The position numbers and the translations under genes were made by a program. A stretch of 64,000 nucleotides of DNA from Halarchaeum nitratireducens (GTDB lineage Archaea; Halobacteriota; Halobacteria; Halobacteriales; Halobacteriaceae), in assembly GCF_014647155.1 (NCBI RefSeq), contig NZ_BMOQ01000001.1:186001-250000 (forward strand). Reading direction: 5' to 3'. A model generated the notes under the pieces. It had not been told where the DNA came from. It was given only the letters and a program-made list of their open reading frames with translations, and did no database searches. Positions 8,842 through 20,012 of this stretch are shown one piece after another (positions within the stretch are counted from its first letter, which is position 1; the number at the start of each line of letters is the position of its first letter).

Positions 8842-9144
8842 ATGCAGGCGAAGCGCGAGTTCCGCTCGCGGGACGACACCGAGGTCGCGGTGTTGGACGC
8901 GCTGGTCGACCGGCGCGAGGAAGGGATGACGGTCTTCGAGCTCCGCTCGCGCGTCGACACCGACATCGATGGGCTAGAGGAGGCCCTCGCGGACCTGAAG
9001 CGCGACGGGCTCATCGACGCCGAATCGCGCGAGGACCGCACGCTCATCAAGCCCGCGGACCGCGTCGTCCCCGACCCCGCGACCGCCGGCGACGAAGACG
9101 AGCAGTCCTTCGTCGCGTGGCTCCGCGAACGCGTCGGGCTCTAA
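8842..9144 (+). CDS. Winged-helix-like DUF6432 protein
   Basis: A 100-residue protein whose residues about 12-70 read as a small winged helix: TEVAVLDALVDRREEGMTVFELRSRVDTDIDGLEEALADLKRD is split here by function into helix, turn and recognition helix. It then has a wing and a short acidic tail. It resembles the haloarchaeal DUF6432 family, possibly a transcriptional regulator. It is divergent from the double zinc-ribbon gene and 45 bases upstream of the YgfZ-like gene, with which it may be co-transcribed. Confidence 0.82.
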   Translation: MQAKREFRSRDDTEVAVLDALVDRREEGMTVFELRSRVDTDIDGLEEALADLKRDGLIDAESREDRTLIKPADRVVPDPATAGDEDEQSFVAWLRERVGL

Positions 9145-9189
9145 GCCCGGGAGCGGACGCTTTAACCGCACGCCACACCGAGCACGGGT

Positions 9190-10293
9190 ATGACCGTCGT
9201 CAGGGACCTCCACGAGGACTACGGCGCCGTCTTCGAGGAACGCGGCGAGCGCGCGCTTCCGCGGCACTTCGGCCGACCCGCGCGTACCCAGCGCGCCGTC
9301 CGAAACGCCGTCGGCGTCACCGAACACGCGTACGGCGTCCTCGTCGTCACGGGCGAGGACCGCCACGACTTCGTCGACAACGTCGTTACGAACGCCGTCC
9401 CCGAGACGGACGGCCAGGGGGTCTACGCGCTCCTCCTCGAACCGGAGGGCGGGATCCGGACCGACATGTACGTCTACGCGGCCGGCGATCGCCTCCTCTG
9501 CTTCCTCCCGCTCGAAACCGCCGACGCGGTCGTCGCGGAGTGGCGCGACAGCATCTTCCTCGCGGACATCGAGATCGCGGAGGCGACCGACGACTTCGCC
9601 GTCTTCGGCGTCCACGGTCCCGAGGCCACCGAGAAGGTCGCGTCCGTCCTCCACGGCGCGGGCGCACCCGACGCTCGGCTCTCCTTCACCCGCGGCGAGA
9701 TCTACGAGCACGGCGTCACCGTCATCCGGACGGACGCCGCGGTCGGCGAGGAGGGGTACGAGATCGTCGTCGACGCCGACGGCGCGAGCGACGTCCTCGA
9801 GACCCTCATCACCCGCGGGCTGAACGCCCCGCCGTTCGGGACGCGGGTCTGGGAAGCGCTCACGCTCGAGGCCGGGACGCCGCTCTACCCGCACGACATG
9901 GCCGGTCGCGTCCCGAACGTCCTCGGATTGCGAAACGCCCTCGACTTCGAGAAGGGGTGTTACGTCGGTCAGGAGATCGTCTCCAAGGTGGAGAACCGCG
10001 GCCGTCCCTCCAAGCGCCTCGTCGGCCTCCGCTTCGACGGCGACGCCGACGACGTTCCCGCCGTCGCCGACCCGCTCGACGTCCGCGTCGACGGGCGGAC
10101 CGTCGGCGAGGCGACGCGCGCCGCGTGGAGCGACGCGCTCGACGCACCGATCGCCCTCGCACTCGTCCCGTACGACAGCGACGCCGAGACCGCGACGATC
10201 GCCACCGACGACGGCGAGCGCGACGCCGACGTCGTCGACCTCCCCTTCCTCGTCGGGAGCGATCGCTCCGCGCGCGCTCCCAGATACGAGTAG
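9190..10293 (+). CDS. ygfZ: YgfZ/CAF17-like folate-binding Fe-S maintenance protein (GcvT family)
   Basis: A 367-residue protein with a GcvT-type fold. The signature KGCYVGQE at about residues 255-262 is specific to the YgfZ/CAF17 branch, which uses folate to support assembly or repair of certain Fe-S enzymes, rather than to true glycine-cleavage T proteins. Upstream segments EPEGGIRTDMYVY and VGEEGYEIVV are standard for the family. Often annotated aminomethyltransferase in archaea. No glycine-cleavage genes are nearby, which supports the YgfZ reading. Confidence 0.88.
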   Translation: MTVVRDLHEDYGAVFEERGERALPRHFGRPARTQRAVRNAVGVTEHAYGVLVVTGEDRHDFVDNVVTNAVPETDGQGVYALLLEPEGGIRTDMYVYAAGDRLLCFLPLETADAVVAEWRDSIFLADIEIAEATDDFAVFGVHGPEATEKVASVLHGAGAPDARLSFTRGEIYEHGVTVIRTDAAVGEEGYEIVVDADGASDVLETLITRGLNAPPFGTRVWEALTLEAGTPLYPHDMAGRVPNVLGLRNALDFEKGCYVGQEIVSKVENRGRPSKRLVGLRFDGDADDVPAVADPLDVRVDGRTVGEATRAAWSDALDAPIALALVPYDSDAETATIATDDGERDADVVDLPFLVGSDRSARAPRYE

Positions 10294-10333
10294 CGACCCG
10301 AGCCGCCTCGCCTCGCCTCGCCGTCGACCTCCG

Positions 10334-11431
10334 TCAGCGACGGAAGAGCGCGCCCAGCTGCTCGCGCGAGAAGAGCGTGCTCGGTCGGTCCATGTGGACG
10401 CCGATCTCGCCCGAGAAGAATCGCATTCCGACCGTCTGGACGAGCTCCGGGGCGTCGTACCCCTTCCGCACGAGCTTGCCGAGCGCGATGTCGCGTCCGA
10501 GCTCGTCGCGCCACGCGTCCTCGAAGGCGGCGAGCGTCCCCGGATCGTCGGGATCGATCGCCTCGGCGGCGACGTCGGCCGCGGTCATCCCGTAGAGGAT
10601 CCCGCCCCCGGTGAACGGCTTCGTCATCCCGGCGGCGTCGCCGAGGAGGAATCCGCGCGTCGCCGTCACCGTCTCTGGGGGTCCGATCGGGATGAGCCCC
10701 GAGCAGCGGCGTTCGATCCGGCCGGCGACGCCGTAGTCGGCGACGAACTCGTCGAAGCGCGTCGCGACATCGCCTGACTCCGTCGGCGTGGCCGCGAGGC
10801 CGTACTCGACGCCCGCCTCGCCCCGGGGGATGCGCCACGCGAAGAAGCCCGGGACCGTGAGGTGGACGTCCACGTAGTCGTCGTGGTCGGGCTCGGGGTC
10901 GAAGGCGAGGACGCCGTGGAGGAACTCCTCGGGCTCCGGGAGGGCCAACTGATCGCGGACGCGCGAGCGCGGCCCGTCGCACCCCGCGACCATCCGCGCC
11001 GCGACCGTCTCGTCGCCGTCCGCGCTCCGCACGTCGAGTTCGACGCCGTCGCTGGTCTCGCGGACCCCGGTGACGGTGTGTCCATCGCGGACGTCCGCGC
11101 CGGCGTCCGCGGCCGCTCGGGCGAGCGTCTTGTCGAGCTCGACGCGATCGATCGCGTTCGACACCGGCCGGTCCGTGTAGTAGAACTCGTGGGCGTCGCT
11201 GCCGGGACCGCCCGTGTGGAAGCGCGCGCCGTAGACGTCGTTCTCGTGGAGGCGCTCGCGGGCCTCCTCCGGGACGTACGCCCAGACGTCGAGCGAGACG
11301 TGGCCGGAACACGCGAGCGGCCGGCCGATCTCGCCGCGTTCGAACGCGACGACGTCGTGGCCGCGCTCGGCCGCTCGGCGGGCGAAGCGCGCGCCCGGCG
11401 GCCCGACGCCGACGACCGCGAAGTCGTACAT
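10334..11431 (-). CDS. Geranylgeranyl reductase family FAD-dependent oxidoreductase
   Basis: A 365-residue flavoprotein. The N-terminal dinucleotide fold MYDFAVVGVGPPGARFARRA is followed by ACSGHVS, the CDGPRSRVR motif near residue 170, and GLIPIGPP...GFLLGDAAGMTKPFTGGGI near 270-310. This is the geranylgeranyl reductase pattern, the family that saturates archaeal isoprenoid lipid chains. Paralogues act on other prenyl substrates, so the exact substrate is open. The ATG at 11431 starts directly at the Rossmann motif. It is divergent from the small zinc-finger gene. Confidence 0.87.
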   Translation of the reverse strand: MYDFAVVGVGPPGARFARRAAERGHDVVAFERGEIGRPLACSGHVSLDVWAYVPEEARERLHENDVYGARFHTGGPGSDAHEFYYTDRPVSNAIDRVELDKTLARAAADAGADVRDGHTVTGVRETSDGVELDVRSADGDETVAARMVAGCDGPRSRVRDQLALPEPEEFLHGVLAFDPEPDHDDYVDVHLTVPGFFAWRIPRGEAGVEYGLAATPTESGDVATRFDEFVADYGVAGRIERRCSGLIPIGPPETVTATRGFLLGDAAGMTKPFTGGGILYGMTAADVAAEAIDPDDPGTLAAFEDAWRDELGRDIALGKLVRKGYDAPELVQTVGMRFFSGEIGVHMDRPSTLFSREQLGALFRR

Positions 11432-11519
11432 ACCCGCCCTATCGCACAGTCCGGTATAGGCTTCCCGGTCACTCGTCCCCGCCACGGCCTTTTTGCACCG
11501 TCGCGATCCATCCCACAGT

Positions 11520-11630
11520 GTGACGCGCTACGAGCAGTGCGCCGTCTGCGGGTGGACCGGCAGCCGAACCGACCTCGACGAACAGGGCGATGGCGGCTCC
11601 TGTCCAGCTTGCGGCGAACCGCTCACGTAG
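11520..11630 (+). CDS. 36-residue double CPxCG-type zinc-finger protein
   Basis: A GTG-initiated reading frame of 36 residues, below usual gene-calling limits: MTRYEQCAVCGWTG at the start and CPACGEPLT at the end, with two CxxCG knuckles 17-18 residues apart. That is enough to bind one zinc as a zinc ribbon. Such micro zinc-finger proteins are common in haloarchaea, where several affect growth or stress behaviour. The TTTTTGC stretch about 25-30 bases upstream fits a leaderless promoter. Coding potential is supported by the cysteine spacing and the GC-rich third positions. Confidence 0.78.
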   Translation: MTRYEQCAVCGWTGSRTDLDEQGDGGSCPACGEPLT

Positions 11631-11654
11631 TCGAGGCAACCACCGCCGCGTCGT

Positions 11655-12314
11655 TCAGTAGCCCAGCGTCTTCTCGACGAGGACGACCGTCGTGCGTCCC
11701 TCCGTCCCCTCCTGTCGGTAGACGAGCTCCTTCGACGGGTAGCTCTCGACGCCGTAAGCCTCCCGCGCGCGCTCGTTCTCGAAGGCGTAGGCGTACTCGT
11801 GGAGGCGCTCGCGGGCCGCGTCCTCGTCCGCGACGACCTTGTTGACGCCGGCGACGACGAGCAGGTGCTTCGCGGCGAACGGGTACGCGCCCATCCGGCT
11901 CCCGGAGAGGTCCGCGGCGACGAGCGTGCCGTCTCGCCCGATGGCGTTCGCGCTCCCGAGGAAGTAATCGGAGGCCTGGGCCTCGCGGCGCGCCGCCGCG
12001 CGCGCCTCGTCGTCGTCGATCGAGAAGACCTCGCCGTAGCGGTTCTCCCACTCGTGGTCCCCCTCGTTCAGGTGCGACATGAAGCCGATCTCCTCCAGCG
12101 TCGTCGAGTGGCCGCTCATGACGGACGCGCCCGACGGGATCGCGTCTACGACGTAGTCGAGGGCCGCCTCGGCGTCCGCGACGACCTCGACGTCGAAGCC
12201 GCTCTCTTCGAGGTTCTCCACGGCCTCCTCGAGTTCGGCGTCGCTCGGGTGTTCATCCCACGCGTCGTCGACGTCCACGTCGTCGATGTAGTCGGCCTTC
12301 TGCTGGTCGGACAT
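11655..12314 (-). CDS. LUD-domain protein (LutC/YkgG-like)
   Basis: A 219-residue protein of the LUD family. It has SGASVMSGHSTTLEEIGF, DYFLGSANAIGRDGTLVAAD and the C-terminal HLLVVAGVNKVVADEDAA block. LutC-type proteins belong to L-lactate oxidation complexes in bacteria, but here it stands alone without lutA/lutB, so the role is uncertain. The start at 12314 (MSDQQKADYID) is preferred; the longer frame is Arg/Pro-rich and not protein-like. It follows uvrA on the same strand after 106 bases. Confidence 0.88.
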   Translation of the reverse strand: MSDQQKADYIDDVDVDDAWDEHPSDAELEEAVENLEESGFDVEVVADAEAALDYVVDAIPSGASVMSGHSTTLEEIGFMSHLNEGDHEWENRYGEVFSIDDDEARAAARREAQASDYFLGSANAIGRDGTLVAADLSGSRMGAYPFAAKHLLVVAGVNKVVADEDAARERLHEYAYAFENERAREAYGVESYPSKELVYRQEGTEGRTTVVLVEKTLGY

Positions 12315-12420
12315 GCACGGTGAGAGACGCGCCCGCACAATGAACGTGGGGACAGCGGCGGCGCGTGCCCGTGCGGGTAACCCCTGTGTCACCGGCCGTC
12401 CGACGGCGCGCCCGCTCCCT

Positions 12421-15381
<2,961 letters not shown>

Positions 15382-15596
15382 CGCGCTCACCCGCCGTCTC
15401 GTCGCCGCGTTCCGCGTGGTGACTCGCCGTCATTCGTTGGGAGGACCCTAGCGCCGAACGCACTTAACCGGATCACTCCCCACGAGAAACGACCGGATCA
15501 GGCCATCTCGCGCCGGTCGACGCCTCGGCCCACCCCAGCGCGGCGTCCGATGATCGACCCGGGTCTTTTTTCAGCGCCGACCGCGCACGCGACGGC

Positions 15597-16172
15597 GTGA
15601 CCGACGACTACGACATCTCTACCGTCGAACTCGACGACGACCGCTACGAGGTCGTCCAGTCGCTCGTCCGGAACAAGTACGCGGTCCGCGACTCCGCGGG
15701 CGAGGTCGTCCTCCGCGGCAAGCAGAAGCTGTTCAAACTCAAAGAGCAGTTCCCGTTCGTGAACGGCGACGGCGAGGACGCCTTCACCGTGAAGGCCGGC
15801 GGGATCCTCGACGTCGCGGGCAACTACGCCATCGTCGACGACGCCACCGGGGCGGAGGTCGTCGTCCTCGACGAGGACTGGTCGTGGTTCGCCGAGAACT
15901 GGACCGTCCGCGACCCCGACACGGGCGCGGCGCTCGCCACCATCTCCTCGAAGAACAAACTCCTCGAAGTCCTGCGCCACTTCGTCGGCGCGGCCGGCCT
16001 CATCCCCCACAAGTACGAGATCGCGGACCCCGAGGGGAATCACGTCGGCGACATCTCGGGGCAGTTCTCCCTCCGCGATGCGTACACCGTCACGATCGGC
16101 GACGCGAGCGACGTTCCGAAGGAGGCCGTCGTCGCCGCCGCGTGCGTGCTCGACGCGCTGGAGGGGAGCTGA
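15597..16172 (+). CDS. LURP-one-related/Tubby-like barrel protein
   Basis: A 191-residue protein of the LOR family (DUF567): repeated beta strands YEVVQSLVRNKYAVRDSAGE, FKLKEQFPFVNG, WSWFAENWTVRDPDTGA and HKYEIADPEGNHVGDISGQF. The fold resembles Tubby and phospholipid-scramblase barrels. Start is GTG at 15597, with a TCTTTTTTC box about 28 bases upstream fitting a leaderless transcript. It abuts the convergent SDR gene with no gap. Biochemical role unknown. Confidence 0.85.
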   Translation: MTDDYDISTVELDDDRYEVVQSLVRNKYAVRDSAGEVVLRGKQKLFKLKEQFPFVNGDGEDAFTVKAGGILDVAGNYAIVDDATGAEVVVLDEDWSWFAENWTVRDPDTGAALATISSKNKLLEVLRHFVGAAGLIPHKYEIADPEGNHVGDISGQFSLRDAYTVTIGDASDVPKEAVVAAACVLDALEGS

Positions 16173-16913
16173 TTAGACGTCCTCGGGGAGCCAGCCGCCG
16201 TCCACCTCCACGTTCTCCCCGGAGACGTACCCGCTCTCCGCCGCGCAGAAAAAGCGGACGACGTGCGCGATGTCGTCGACCGTCGCCCAGCGACCCCGCG
16301 GGGCGTCCGCCGGGAACTCGTCGCTCGTCTCGACGACGTAGGGCGAGACGGCGTTCACCGTCACGCCGTCGTCCTGCGTCTCGGCGGCGAGCATCCGCGT
16401 GAACATCAAGACGCCGGCCTTCGCGGCGAAGTACGGGAAGTTCTTCGCGGCGACGAGCCCCCTGTCGGCCGAGGCGTAGCCGACGTTGACGATCCGGCCC
16501 CACTCCTGCTCGCGCATCCCGGGGAGCGCGCGGCGCGCGCAGAGCATCGTCCCGACGAGGTTCGTCTCGTGGACGCGCCGCCAGTCGTCGACCGACTGCT
16601 CGGCCCAGTGCGTCGGCTCGAAGTCCCCGACGTTGTTCACGAGGACGTCGACCGTCCCGAGGTCGGCCTCGACCGCCTCGACGGCCGCGTCGACGCTGTC
16701 GCGGTCGGTGACGTCCGCCCGCACGGCCGTCGCGTCGGGTGCGCCGCGCTCACGGGCCTCCGCGGCGGTCGCCGTCGCTTCCGCCTCGCTGCTGTGGTAG
16801 TGGACCGCGACGGCCGCGCCCGCCTCGGCGAGCGAGAGCGCGATCCCGCGGCCGACGCCTGTCGCGCTCCCCGTGACGAGCGCGGTCCGCCCGGTCAGGT
16901 CGAGTGCCGACAT
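16173..16913 (-). CDS. Short-chain dehydrogenase/reductase (FabG-like)
   Basis: A 246-residue SDR. It has TGSATGVGRG at residues 12-21 for NAD(P), NNVGD, and the catalytic YFAAK (Y-x3-K). It ends with the family tail YVSGENVEVDGGWLPED. Close to 3-oxoacyl-ACP reductases by sequence, but archaea lack the fatty-acid synthase of bacteria, so the substrate is unknown. The ATG at 16913 lies about 30 bases from a TATA box shared with the divergent UspA gene. Confidence 0.9.
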   Translation of the reverse strand: MSALDLTGRTALVTGSATGVGRGIALSLAEAGAAVAVHYHSSEAEATATAAEARERGAPDATAVRADVTDRDSVDAAVEAVEADLGTVDVLVNNVGDFEPTHWAEQSVDDWRRVHETNLVGTMLCARRALPGMREQEWGRIVNVGYASADRGLVAAKNFPYFAAKAGVLMFTRMLAAETQDDGVTVNAVSPYVVETSDEFPADAPRGRWATVDDIAHVVRFFCAAESGYVSGENVEVDGGWLPEDV

Positions 16914-16937
16914 ACGCCGTCGATCGCCTCCCGCGAG

Positions 16938-16950
16938 TATATATTTTAAG
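16938..16950. promoter_or_regulatory. Shared divergent TATA box (SDR / UspA)
   Basis: TATATATTTTAAG lies nearly midway between the SDR ATG (16913, minus strand) and the UspA ATG (16975, plus strand), about 30 bases from each. At that spacing both transcripts would be leaderless. The intergenic region is only 61 bp and holds no second AT-rich box. Confidence 0.65.
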
Positions 16951-16974
16951 GGCCCCCCGCGGCTTGTGACGGAC

Positions 16975-17424
16975 ATGGCTATCGAGAAGATCCTGCTCGC
17001 CGTCGGACCCGGCGACGCCGACCGCGCCGAGGCCCTCGCCGAAACGCTCATCGACATCGCCGTCCCGACCGACGCCGAGGTCGTGTTGGCGCACGTCTTC
17101 ACCGAGGAGGAGTACGAGTCGACGCTCGACAACCTCGGCGTCGAGGCCGGCGGTGACGTCTCCGTGGACGAGGTCTCGCGGCGCCACGCGACGATCCGAC
17201 AGCTCTCGGCGGCCCTCGACGAGGCCGAGGTCGACTACACCATCCGCGGCGAGATCGGGACTCACGGCGAACGCATCGTCGACCTCGCCGAGACCGAGGA
17301 CGCCGACCTCGTCATCGTCGGCGGCCGGAAGCGCTCGCCGACCGGGAAGGCGGTCTTCGGCTCGACGGCCCAGGAGGTCATGCTCTCCGCGCCCTGTCCC
17401 GTCACCTTCGTCCGCGGCGAGTAG
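16975..17424 (+). CDS. Universal stress protein UspA family
   Basis: A 149-residue single-domain USP. It starts MAIEKILLAVGPGDADRAEAL, has VVLAHVF, and ends with the ATP-binding loop VIVGGRKRSPTGKAVFGST, which fits G-x2-G-x9-G-S. That suggests the ATP-binding subclass. It is divergent from the SDR with a shared promoter, so the pair may respond together. Partner and signal are unknown. Confidence 0.92.
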   Translation: MAIEKILLAVGPGDADRAEALAETLIDIAVPTDAEVVLAHVFTEEEYESTLDNLGVEAGGDVSVDEVSRRHATIRQLSAALDEAEVDYTIRGEIGTHGERIVDLAETEDADLVIVGGRKRSPTGKAVFGSTAQEVMLSAPCPVTFVRGE

Positions 17425-17569
17425 CGGCGTCGCGTCGACCCGAACGGCGAGCGCGCCCGCCGACCTCCCTCCGTTTTTCCTTCGTTCCTTCCGCGATACG
17501 TCGGCCCCGCTCGTCACTCCGTAGTGAAATCTGTGCAGTTAAGTCGCCGGGGCGGCCACTACCGGGCAG

Positions 17570-18541
17570 ATGGCGTACTACGTGGGCGTCGATCTCGGCG
17601 CGACGAACCTCCGCGCCGCGGTCGCGGACGAGGAGGCAGTCGTGCTCGGCACCGACCGCCGCGGGACCCCGCGCGGCCCGTCCGGCATCGCCGTCACCGA
17701 GGCCGTCCTCGCCGCGATCCGGACCGCGTGCGCGAACGCCGGCGTCGATCCGACGCAGGTGGCCGCGGCCGGGATCGGGAGCATCGGCCCGCTCGACCTC
17801 GCCGACGGCGCGATAGACAACCCGGCGAACCTCCCCGAGGGGATCGGCCGTATCCCCCTCGTCGGCCCCGTCCGCGAGCTCGTCGACTCGGAGCGCGTCT
17901 ACCTCCACAACGACACCATCGCCGGCGTCATCGGCGAGCGCTTCCACAGCGACCGCAACCCCGACGACATGGTCTACCTCACCATCTCCTCGGGGATCGG
18001 CGCGGGCGTCGCCGTCGACGGCAACGTCCTCACCGGCTGGGACGGCAACGCCGGCGAGGTCGGCCACATGGCGGTCGACCCCGACGGACGCCGCACCTGT
18101 GGTTGCGGACGCGACGGCCACTGGGAGGCCTACTGCTCCGGGAACAACATCCCGCGCTACGCGAAACAACTCGCCGAGGAACGCGACGCCGACACCGCGC
18201 TGCCGGTCGAATCCGACTCGTTCTCCGCGAAGGACGTCTTCGAACACGCCGAGAGCGACGACTTCGCGAACGACGTCGTCGGTCGGATCGCGGACTGGAA
18301 CACGCTGGGCATCACGAACCTCGCGCAGGCGTACGCGCCGCTCGTCGTCTACGTCGGCGGCGCCGTCGCGCTCAACAACCCCGGCCTCGTCCTCGAACCC
18401 GTCCGCGAGCGTCTCGACGAGACGGTGTTCAACAACGTTCCCGACCTCCGCCTCACGAACCTCGGTGACGACGTCGTCCTCGACGGCGCGATCGCCTCCG
18501 CAATCACCGGCGGTACCGGCGATCGCTCGCAGATCCACTAA
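17570..18541 (+). CDS. glk: ROK-family glucokinase
   Basis: A 323-residue ATP-dependent sugar kinase. It has the phosphate motif GVDLGATNLRAA (6-17), the catalytic HNDTIAGV segment near 123, SSGIGAGV, GNAGEVGHMAVD, and the ROK zinc motif CGCGRDGHWEAYCSG near residues 178-192. Haloarchaeal members of this group are annotated glucokinase. Isolated gene; its stop lies six bases before the left inverted repeat of the orc-containing segment. Confidence 0.9.
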   Translation: MAYYVGVDLGATNLRAAVADEEAVVLGTDRRGTPRGPSGIAVTEAVLAAIRTACANAGVDPTQVAAAGIGSIGPLDLADGAIDNPANLPEGIGRIPLVGPVRELVDSERVYLHNDTIAGVIGERFHSDRNPDDMVYLTISSGIGAGVAVDGNVLTGWDGNAGEVGHMAVDPDGRRTCGCGRDGHWEAYCSGNNIPRYAKQLAEERDADTALPVESDSFSAKDVFEHAESDDFANDVVGRIADWNTLGITNLAQAYAPLVVYVGGAVALNNPGLVLEPVRERLDETVFNNVPDLRLTNLGDDVVLDGAIASAITGGTGDRSQIH

Positions 18542-18699
18542 TCCCCACACACCTCGCGTCGCCTGTTCTCGGCGCTTCGAAAGCCCGAGGTCACCCGTGC
18601 GCGATACCCAACGGGTCGGCCGACGCGTCTCGGAACCCCACGAGATGGGCGAGACGACGCGGTCCGTCCGGTGTGGATCACCCGATGCGGACCGTGCGG

Positions 18700-18907
18700 C
18701 GTGAGACACACCCTCCGTCGTCTGTTCGACGGTGTCGTGGCCGTGCCACCGTCGTCGACGCGGTTTGCCGTCGTCGCTACTCTTCGACGGCTGACCGGGG
18801 CACCCACACACGGGGCGTCGTAAGCTCTCAGTCGAGATGTCACGACGCCGCCCACCGTGTGCTGTTCGCCCACCACCGACAACTAACGACTTTTGGTGTG
18901 TCTCACG
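18700..18907. repeat. 13-bp inverted repeat upstream of orc remnant
   Basis: CGTGAGACACACC at 18700-18712 is matched exactly by its reverse complement GGTGTGTCTCACG at 18895-18907, enclosing about 180 bp. The right arm overlaps the probable start of the orc remnant. Intact haloarchaeal orc genes are often preceded by inverted origin-recognition boxes, so this may be a relic of such a pair. The enclosed DNA is not AT-rich and no known ORB consensus is seen. Confidence 0.5.
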
Positions 18908-19421
18908 ACACAGACTATCTTCCGGAATCGGGACGTCCTGAAGGAGGATTACGAACCCGACGAGATCCTCGAACGGGACGACGAGATCCAAGCGTACGCG
19001 CGCGCTCAACCCCACCCGCCACGGTGCACACCCGGACGACGTCTTCATCTACGGGAAGACCGGCGTCGGGAAGACCGCCGTCACGAAATACCTCCTCGAA
19101 GTCCTCGAAACCGAAGTCGACGAGGATCCGAGCGTCGACTCGGAGGTCACGACGCTCCTCGTCAACCGCCAGTACTCGACGACGTCGTACCAAGCGCTCA
19201 TCGCGCTGTTGAACGCGCTTCGTGGCCCGCACGATCAGGTATCCGCGACCGGACACGCGCCACAGGACCTTTACAACATGCGCTGGCGCGAGCTCGACCA
19301 GCTCGGTGGGACCGTCCTCATTGCGCTCGACGAAATCGACGCCATCGGGGGCGACGACGGTCTCCTCGTCCGACGCGGGTCTCGATCTCCCGGCGTCGAT
19401 GCCGCGCTGAGCCGCACGTGA
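18893..19421 (+). pseudogene. Degenerate orc1/cdc6 replication-initiator gene
   Basis: The first part reads [20 protein letters not shown] in the frame of 18893, the typical N terminus of haloarchaeal Orc1/Cdc6. At about 19000-19005 the frame breaks inside a CGCGCG run: two bases fewer than needed for YARALNP. In the next frame the AAA+ core continues with [14 protein letters not shown] (Walker A) and [13 protein letters not shown] (Walker B), then loses similarity and stops at 19421. The sensor motifs and C-terminal winged helix are absent. It is therefore frameshifted and truncated to about 40 percent of the usual length. Confidence 0.88.
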
Positions 19422-19537
19422 CTGCGCGAACTCATCTCGCCGTCGCCGAGAACAGACGACGCGAGGTGTGGGTGGGTACGACGCGGCGCGCGCACCGGAA
19501 CCCGAACGCTTTCACGCGTGCGGACGTAACTCATACT

Positions 19538-19918
19538 ATGAGCGAGGCCAGCGAAACGGACGGCGAGGGCTTTCACGGGCGCGTCGAGCGGTGGCTCGCG
19601 GCCCAGATGCCGATCATCCAGATGCACGGCGGCGAGTCCGCCGTCCGGAAGGCCGATCGGGAGTCCGGCGAAGTCGTCATCGAACTCGGGGGCGCGTGCT
19701 CCGGGTGCGGTATCAGCCCCCGGACCGCCCACCGGATCAAGACCGACCTCGCCGCCGACTTCGAGGCCGTCACCGACGTCACCGTCCGTTTCTCCGACGA
19801 CTCCGGTTCGGACTGGACGACCGGTCAGGCCGAGAGCTACATGGGCGTCGACCGGAACGAGGGCGGACGCGGCGGCCGCGGTGAAGGAAGCCCGAACTCC
19901 GACGGCATGCACTTCTAG
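19538..19918 (+). CDS. NifU C-terminal-domain Fe-S scaffold protein
   Basis: A 126-residue protein. Residues about 15-90 match the NifU C-terminal domain: [11 protein letters not shown], then [21 protein letters not shown] with the cluster-binding CSGC motif. Such Nfu-type proteins carry and hand over Fe-S clusters. The last 30 residues are Gly/Arg/Asp-rich and probably unstructured. The ATG at 19538 is chosen; the same frame runs back into the orc remnant. It follows the right inverted repeat by 67 bases. Confidence 0.92.
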   Translation: MSEASETDGEGFHGRVERWLAAQMPIIQMHGGESAVRKADRESGEVVIELGGACSGCGISPRTAHRIKTDLAADFEAVTDVTVRFSDDSGSDWTTGQAESYMGVDRNEGGRGGRGEGSPNSDGMHF

Positions 19919-20012
19919 ATCCGGACGGCGTTCCCGGGTGCGCGGAACGCGCCCGCGGCAAAAAGTCGCGGGTCGCAGGGTACTTACCGATACGTTCCCC
20001 TAGTACCGCGTA

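Larger units (their letters stand above)
18548..19470. repeat. 923-bp segment bounded by 27-bp inverted repeats
   Basis: The left end 18548-18574 begins CACACCTCGCGTCG and ends CTGTTCTCGGCG. The reverse complement of 19444-19470 is identical except for one base (C versus T in the middle), giving 26/27 matches. Nothing else in the segment is a recognised transposase. The interior is a decayed orc1/cdc6 gene plus a smaller inverted repeat. This looks like a non-autonomous mobile element or the remains of one carrying an orc gene. An origin-like arrangement is the alternative. Confidence 0.65.

Noticed and set aside
9190-10293. Glycine cleavage T protein (aminomethyltransferase)
   Set aside because: The KGCYVGQE signature places it with YgfZ/CAF17, and no gcvH or gcvP is nearby.
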